A program made the translations under genes and the position numbers. The notes under the pieces were generated by a model, which saw only the letters and a program-made list of their open reading frames with translations, was not told the origin of the DNA and ran no database searches. A DNA stretch of 49,914 bases from Photobacterium sanctipauli (GTDB lineage: Bacteria; Pseudomonadota; Gammaproteobacteria; Enterobacterales; Vibrionaceae): positions 1 through 49,914 of the forward strand of contig NZ_PYMA01000028.1 in the NCBI RefSeq assembly GCF_003026495.1, in the 5' to 3' direction. This document shows, in pieces, positions 46,101 to 49,914 of the stretch (its first letter is position 1; each line of letters begins with the position of its first letter).

Positions 46101-46813
46101 ACGTGGCGTAGGGAGTTGTAAAACGCTTCGGTCGTCTGGCCCGATAACGTGCGTCCCGATGCATCGGTGATGGTACCCGAGATCATCACCGGCAGCTTGT
46201 AACCGAGCTCATCGAACACGGTTTCAACCGCAAAGGCACACGCTTTGGCATTTAGAGTATCAAAGATGGTCTCAATCAAAATGATATCGGCGCCGCCTTT
46301 GATAAGCGCGTGCGTTGACTCGGAGTAAGCTTCTACTAGCTCATCGAAAGTCACATTACGAAAGCCGGGATCATTTACATCCGGTGAGATAGAACAGGTG
46401 CGGTTCGTTGGGCCAAGAACACCAGCGACAAAACGCGGCTTCTCTGGCGTTTTTGCCGTCCATTCATCAGCGACTTCACGGGCAAGGCGAGCAGCTTCGA
46501 GGTTAATCTCGGCGCTCAAGCTTTCCATGTCATAGTCAGCCATCGCAATGGTAGTGGCGTTGAAAGTATTGGTCTCTAAAATATCGGCACCGGCTTCAAG
46601 GTAAGCCGAATGGATATCCTTAATCAACTGGGGCTGGGTTAGCACCAAGAGATCATTGTTTCCTTTAAGGTCGCTGTGCCAGTTAGCAAAGCGATCACCA
46701 CGATAATCTTCTTCCTCGAGCTTATACCCCTGGATCATGGTACCCATACCACCATCAATGATCAGGATTTGCTCTTCGATACGTTTTTGTAATAAGTCCT
46801 TGCCAGTCAACAC
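43142..46813 (-). CDS. metH: Cobalamin-dependent methionine synthase
   Basis: A 1223-residue four-module enzyme (E. coli 1227). In order: homocysteine/zinc domain ending with GGCCGTTPEH (about 308), pterin-binding domain (NVGERTNVTGS, about 365), cobalamin domain with the DxHxxG motif in GDVHDIGKNIVG (about 755), and the reactivation domain with RPAPGYPACPEH (about 1137). It transfers methyl from methyl-tetrahydrofolate to homocysteine. The start is GTG with AGGAAG seven bases upstream. A MetJ-type box lies 65 bases upstream. No cobalamin riboswitch is seen. Confidence 0.97.
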   Translation of the reverse strand: MLTGKDLLQKRIEEQILIIDGGMGTMIQGYKLEEEDYRGDRFANWHSDLKGNNDLLVLTQPQLIKDIHSAYLEAGADILETNTFNATTIAMADYDMESLSAEINLEAARLAREVADEWTAKTPEKPRFVAGVLGPTNRTCSISPDVNDPGFRNVTFDELVEAYSESTHALIKGGADIILIETIFDTLNAKACAFAVETVFDELGYKLPVMISGTITDASGRTLSGQTTEAFYNSLRHVSPISFGLNCALGPDELRQYVEELSNISESAVSAHPNAGLPNAFGEYDLSPEDMAVHIKEWAESGFLNLVGGCCGTTPEHIRKMAEAVASLSPRVPPTHSVACRLSGLEPLTIEKETLFVNVGERTNVTGSARFKRLIKEELYDEALEVARQQVENGAQIIDINMDEGMLDAEACMVRFLNLCASEPEISKVPIMVDSSKWEVIEAGLKCIQGKGIVNSISLKEGKEKFVEQAKLIRRYGAAVIVMAFDELGQAETRERKLEICTNAYRILVDEVGFPPEDIIFDPNIFAVATGIEEHNNYAVDFIEAVGDIKRDLPHAMISGGVSNVSFSFRGNNYVREAIHAVFLYHCFKRGMDMGIVNAGQLEVYDNVPDKLREAVEDVVLNRREDSTERLLEIAEEYRTSSVGQQDDGAALEWRSWSVEKRLEHALVKGITEFIVEDTEEARVNASKPLEVIEGPLMDGMNVVGDLFGEGKMFLPQVVKSARVMKQAVAHLEPFINASKQAGSSNGKILLATVKGDVHDIGKNIVGVVLQCNNYEIIDLGVMVPCEKILKVAKEENVDIIGLSGLITPSLDEMVHVAKEMERQGFDLPLLIGGATTSKAHTAVKIEQNYSQPVVYVNNASRAVGVCTSLLSDELRPGFIEKLDLDYERVRDQHSRKKPRTKPVTLELARDNKVAIDWQSYTPPAPVKPGVHVFDDFDVAILRKYIDWTPFFMTWSLMGKYPAILQHEEVGEEAQRLFDDANALLDRVEKEDLLKARGMCALFPASSVGDDIEVYTDESRTEVAKVLHNLRQQTEKPKGYNYCLSDYVAPKESGKKDWIGAFAVTGGIGERELADEYKANGDDYNAIMIQAVADRLAEAFAECLHERVRKDIWGYSPDENLSNDDLIREKYQGIRPAPGYPACPEHTEKGSLWELLNVEDTIGMSLTSSYAMWPGASVSGWYFSHPDSRYFAIAQIQEDQRDSYADRKGWDTVEAEKWLGPNL

Positions 46814-46869
46814 CGCACTACTTCCTTATCAATTTTTACAGCTAGTTCACATCCTACCATAGCAGAAAT

Positions 46870-46885
46870 GGAAATCTAGACGTCT
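46870..46885. promoter_or_regulatory. MetJ-type boxes upstream of metH
   Basis: AGACGTCT (46878-46885) is the perfect met box, preceded without gap by the weaker GGAAATCT (5 of 8). MetJ needs two tandem boxes. The site lies between the divergent metH and antiporter genes. Confidence 0.65.
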
Positions 46886-47009
46886 AAAGTGGTTTTCAGT
46901 GATTAAATATTGGTGCAGTTGGTTAAAAATAGTAATAGCTATCACGCAGTGAACCATTTATATTTTGTCACAATTTACAGCTTTCTTTTTTATCACCTGT
47001 GAGGTCTGG

Positions 47010-48293
47010 ATGTCAGTCTACAGCACCCTCTGCTTCCTAGCGGCTGCCGCGATGTTAATTGCTTTTGTTAACAGCAAGATAGGAAAAATGCAGAGCACAA
47101 TTGCCATTACTGCGGGAGCCTTGGTGCTATCGCTCAGTATTATTGTCGCTGGCCAAAACGGCTGGTTCCACCTTGAAACCATTGCAGCCGAGCAACTAGG
47201 AGAGATCAATTTCGAAAGCTTCCTCTTGCAAGGGATCCTCGGTTTCCTACTCTTTGCCGGTGGACTGGGGATTAAATTACCGCACTTGGAAGAGCAAAAA
47301 TGGGAAATAACTACCCTTGCACTTGCAGCAACCCTGTTCTCGACCATCTTTATAGGGGTTGTACTATGGGGGATATGCCAAGTACTTGGGATTCAATTAG
47401 ATCTCATTTACTGCCTAATTTTTGGCTCATTGATCTCGCCGACTGACCCTATTGCCGTACTGGCCATTGTCAAAAAACTCGATGCGCCTAAAAGGATTTC
47501 AACCCAAATCGAAGGCGAATCCCTCTTCAACGATGGCTTTGGCTTGGTGATCTTCGTAACCTTATTTACCATCGCCTTCGGCAATGAAGCCCCAACCGTT
47601 TTGGGTGTTGGACAGCTATTTTTACAAGAAGCGATTGGTGGCATTGCCTATGGTTTTGCGCTTGGACTAATTTTCCACTACCTGATCAGCTCTACCGACG
47701 ATCACTCTATGGAATTGCTACTCACCTTAGGCATACCAACAGCGGGTTATGTCTTTGCCGATGTTATCCACGTATCAGGCCCATTGGCAATGGTCGTTTC
47801 AGGGATCATGATTGGTAACTGGACCCGCTATATCGGTTTTTCAAAAGAGAGTGAAGACCACCTCGATCACTTCTGGGAGCTTGTTGACGAGTTCCTCAAC
47901 GGCGTGCTCTTCCTGCTTATCGGTATGAGCATGCTACAGTTCAGCTTTCACCAAGAAGACTGGGTATTAATGGTTATCGCAGTGCCGCTCGTACTATTTA
48001 GTCGCTTCCTCAGTATCCAACTGTCATATATAGGATTCCAGCGCTACCGTGACTACAACCCAATGTCAGTGAAGATCCTGACATGGGGCGGCTTACGTGG
48101 TGGCCTAGCACTAGCAATGGCGATGGCGATCCCTGCAGGTGTAATGGTTATCCCAGAGAAAAATATCGATGTGCGTGAGATCATCTTGGTGATGACCTAT
48201 TCCGTGGTTGTCTTCTCAATACTCATTCAAGGCTCGACAATCACCCCGCTCATACATAAAGCCAAAGCTTGGGAAGCACAAAATAATAACTAG
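47010..48293 (+). CDS. CPA1-family monovalent cation/proton antiporter (NhaP-like)
   Basis: A 427-residue membrane protein with about 12 hydrophobic segments. Motifs GSLISPTDPIAVLAI (about 139) and EGESLFNDG (about 168) are those of CPA1 Na+(K+)/H+ antiporters. It should exchange Na+ or K+ for protons across the inner membrane. I chose the ATG at 47010 because GAGG lies five bases upstream; an in-frame ATG at 46965 would add 15 residues that include FFFITC. The ion preference cannot be read from sequence. Confidence 0.88.
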   Translation: MSVYSTLCFLAAAAMLIAFVNSKIGKMQSTIAITAGALVLSLSIIVAGQNGWFHLETIAAEQLGEINFESFLLQGILGFLLFAGGLGIKLPHLEEQKWEITTLALAATLFSTIFIGVVLWGICQVLGIQLDLIYCLIFGSLISPTDPIAVLAIVKKLDAPKRISTQIEGESLFNDGFGLVIFVTLFTIAFGNEAPTVLGVGQLFLQEAIGGIAYGFALGLIFHYLISSTDDHSMELLLTLGIPTAGYVFADVIHVSGPLAMVVSGIMIGNWTRYIGFSKESEDHLDHFWELVDEFLNGVLFLLIGMSMLQFSFHQEDWVLMVIAVPLVLFSRFLSIQLSYIGFQRYRDYNPMSVKILTWGGLRGGLALAMAMAIPAGVMVIPEKNIDVREIILVMTYSVVVFSILIQGSTITPLIHKAKAWEAQNNN

Positions 48294-48303
48294 CCAGGTG
48301 AAA

Positions 48304-48329
48304 AAAGACCTGCTCAATAGCAGGTCTTT
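48304..48329. terminator. Bidirectional terminator between the antiporter gene and metA
   Basis: AAAGACCTGCT / AGCAGGTCTTT stem with a 4-base loop, between converging genes. Confidence 0.8.
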
Positions 48330-48373
48330 GGGTATTCGATTCATTTAGATGACTTGAGTTCGCTCAACGCCCA

Positions 48374-49315
48374 CTACTCATCTTTGGTAAAGTTAGCTTC
48401 AGAAAAGTGCTCAAGATCATATGGTGTCTGCTGATAAACGCAGTAATTCAACCAATTTGAAAACAACAAATGACCATGGCTCCTCCAGCTTGCTGATGGG
48501 CGATTTTCAGGGTTGTCATCTGGATAGTAATTCACGGGCACATTTGGATCCATTCCCTCCCCAGCATCACGCGTATATTCATTGTGTAATGTCAACGCAT
48601 CGTATTCAGGATGGCCTGTCACAAACACATTCCGCTTATCTTTTGTCGCGGCGAGGTACACACCGGCCTGATCCGATGTTGCAAGAATATCTAAGTCGGT
48701 ATGCTCAGATAAGAACTCCGGTGAAAAATCAGCGTAGCGCGAATGTGGTGCCAGGAAAGTATCATCAAAGCCACGAAGTATCGGGTGGTGACAATCATGG
48801 GTACGATGATGGTAAACACCAGATAGCTTTTCCTTCCGGGTGCGCTTAGGCAAGTCATATAGCAGCTTAAGTCCTGCTTGTGCAGCCCAGCATACAAAGA
48901 GCGTAGAGGTCACATGCTCCTTAGCCCAATTCATGATGGTTTGGATTTCTTCCCAATACAGTACGTCTTCAAACTGCACTAAGCCCAAGGGCGCACCAGT
49001 CACGATCAACCCATCAAAGTTACGATCCTTGACCATCTCGAATTGGCGGTAGAAAGTATCCAGGTGCTCTGTCGGGGTGTTTTTCGTCGGCCGATTATCT
49101 ATACGAAGTAACTCGACATCAACCTGCAATGGGCTATTTGACAGCAGGCGAAGAAACTGGGTCTCTGTTTCTATTTTCTTCGGCATCAAGTTAAGCAGAA
49201 GCACCTTCAATGGACGTATTTCCTGACTGGCAGCACGTGCCTCAGACATGACGAATATGTTTTCTCCACGAAGAATATCTGTCGCAGGAAGTTGATCAGG
49301 AATTTTTATCGGCAT
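48374..49315 (-). CDS. metA: Homoserine O-succinyltransferase
   Basis: A 313-residue MetA (E. coli 309). Catalytic Cys142 (VCWAAQAG), His235 and Glu237 (TGHPEYD) are at the same numbers as in E. coli. It makes the first committed step of methionine synthesis, acylating homoserine; succinyl versus acetyl specificity cannot be settled by eye. AAGGAG stands nine bases before the ATG. Three tandem MetJ-type boxes lie 54-77 bases upstream. Confidence 0.95.
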   Translation of the reverse strand: MPIKIPDQLPATDILRGENIFVMSEARAASQEIRPLKVLLLNLMPKKIETETQFLRLLSNSPLQVDVELLRIDNRPTKNTPTEHLDTFYRQFEMVKDRNFDGLIVTGAPLGLVQFEDVLYWEEIQTIMNWAKEHVTSTLFVCWAAQAGLKLLYDLPKRTRKEKLSGVYHHRTHDCHHPILRGFDDTFLAPHSRYADFSPEFLSEHTDLDILATSDQAGVYLAATKDKRNVFVTGHPEYDALTLHNEYTRDAGEGMDPNVPVNYYPDDNPENRPSASWRSHGHLLFSNWLNYCVYQQTPYDLEHFSEANFTKDE

Positions 49316-49368
49316 TGCAGTTTGCTCCTTAAACTTACATCAAACGCCCCACCTTATCTTCCACAACA

Positions 49369-49392
49369 AGATGTTTAGACGTCCAGATTTCT
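49369..49392. promoter_or_regulatory. MetJ operator of metA (three tandem met boxes)
   Basis: AGATGTTT, AGACGTCC and AGATTTCT follow one another without gaps, with 5, 7 and 6 of 8 bases matching AGACGTCT. Tandem 8-base repeats of this kind are the MetJ binding pattern. Confidence 0.8.
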
Positions 49393-49505
49393 AAATAAAA
49401 CTATAGAAGTTTAGCGGCTGAAGCAAGCAAAAGAATATTAAAATAATTGAACTTGATTGAAGGTACATGAAAAATATTCATCATTTTTCATGGTTCAGAA
49501 ACGAG

Positions 49506-49530
49506 AAAACCCAGCCGAAGGCTGGGTTTT
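49506..49530 (-). terminator. Terminator of the rRNA operon
   Basis: AAAACCCAGCC / GGCTGGGTTTT stem with a 3-base loop directly after the last 5S gene on the minus strand. Confidence 0.85.
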
Positions 49531-49537
49531 AAAAGGG

Positions 49538-49656
49538 AGTTCAGCAATGACCTACTCTCACATGGGGAAGCCCCACACTACCATCGGCGCTACAATGTTT
49601 CACTTCTGAGTTCGGCATGGGATCAGGTGGGTCCATTGTGCTATTGTCGCTGAACA
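49538..49656 (-). rRNA. rrf: 5S ribosomal RNA, distal copy
   Basis: The minus strand reads TGTTCAGCGACAATAGC, then the universal CCACCTGATCCCATGCCGAA, CGCCGATGGTAGTGTGGGG and the closing GCTGAACT that pairs with the 5' end (helix I). Length about 119. It lies after tRNA-Thr and before the terminator. Ends are estimated from helix I. Confidence 0.95.
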
Positions 49657-49663
49657 AAATTAG

Positions 49664-49739
49664 TGGTGCTAGTACCCAGATTTGAACTGGGGACCTCACC
49701 CTTACCAAGGGTGCGCTCTACCAACTGAGCTATACCAGC
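49664..49739 (-). tRNA. thrV: tRNA-Thr (anticodon GGT)
   Basis: A 76-base cloverleaf with encoded CCA. The acceptor stem GCTGGTA pairs with TACTAGC (one G-U), the anticodon stem CACCC/GGGTG carries loop TTGGTAA, and the T-arm reads CCCAG-TTCAAAT-CTGGG. It lies between two 5S genes, like the E. coli rrnD end (5S, thrV, 5S). Confidence 0.97.
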
Positions 49740-49785
49740 ACGCAATTCTGCGTTGAAATTCGCTAATGCAAATTTCTAAAATTTG

Positions 49786-49905
49786 GAGCCTGGCGATGTC
49801 CTACTCTCACATGGGGAAGCCCCACACTACCATCGGCGCTATTACGTTTCACTGCTGAGTTCGGCATGGGATCAGGTGGGTCCATAACGCTATGGTCGCC
49901 AAGCA
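49786..49905 (-). rRNA. rrf: 5S ribosomal RNA, proximal copy
   Basis: The minus strand reads TGCTTGGCGACCATAGC at its start and closes with ATCGCCAGGCTC. The core is nearly identical to the other copy, but helix I and helix II differ by paired changes. The 23S gene should lie beyond base 49914. Confidence 0.95.
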
Positions 49906-49914
49906 AAATTCTTA

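Noticed and set aside
1..49914. CRISPR array, prophage or insertion sequence
   Set aside because: No regularly spaced direct repeats, no transposase or phage genes were seen; apart from the left-edge intron all genes are chromosomal housekeeping or pilus genes.

Overview
The window is chromosomal core DNA from a gammaproteobacterium of the family Vibrionaceae. The order tldE, darP, tldD, nit, yhdP, rng, maf, mreDCB, complete MSHA pilus locus, csrD, ssb, uvrA, pglL, aminotransferase, lysC, metH, antiporter is the arrangement I remember from Vibrio cholerae and relatives. Protein identities look closest to Vibrio/Photobacterium-type sequences, but the genus cannot be fixed by eye. There is no plasmid or phage region. 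The one likely mobile piece is the 5' end of a group II intron cut off by the left edge.

Layout. 1-172: intron fragment abutting the tldE terminator. 173-4620: the TldD/TldE protease pair, the ribosome-assembly protein DarP and a Nit-family amidase. 4699-13185: an envelope/RNA block on the minus strand (yhdP, rng, maf, mreD, mreC, mreB). 13301-31074: the MSHA type IV pilus locus on the minus strand, transcribed mshI-J-K-L-M-N-E-G-F-B-A-C-D-O-P-Q. 31195-33144: csrD (mshH). 33488-35028: a LysR regulator converging on ssb. 35300-39980: uvrA, divergent from ssb across a LexA box, then the O-oligosaccharyltransferase pglL. 40035-49315: an amino-acid block with a class V aminotransferase, lysC behind a lysine riboswitch, metH, a CPA1 cation/proton antiporter and metA. 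49538-49905: the distal end of an rRNA operon on the minus strand (5S, tRNA-Thr, 5S, terminator).

How the genes work together. The msh genes encode a complete pilus machine: inner-membrane platform (MshI, J, G), secretin and helpers (MshK, L, M, N), assembly ATPase (MshE) with two recognisable c-di-GMP-binding motifs, the major pilin MshA, prepilin-like proteins (B, C, D, O), and the accessory proteins MshF, MshP and MshQ. PglL a few kilobases away could glycosylate a pilin. The metabolic block is under visible ligand control: a lysine riboswitch before lysC and MetJ-type boxes before metH and metA. ssb and uvrA share an SOS site.

The least ordinary signals are the group II intron sitting exactly on a terminator, two overlapping stem-loops behind the major pilin gene, a perfect palindrome at the mshI promoter, a three-fold repeated module in MshQ, an Asn/Ser microsatellite in the secretin, and two 5S genes that differ by compensatory stem changes. 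I did not find a clearly new multi-gene system.
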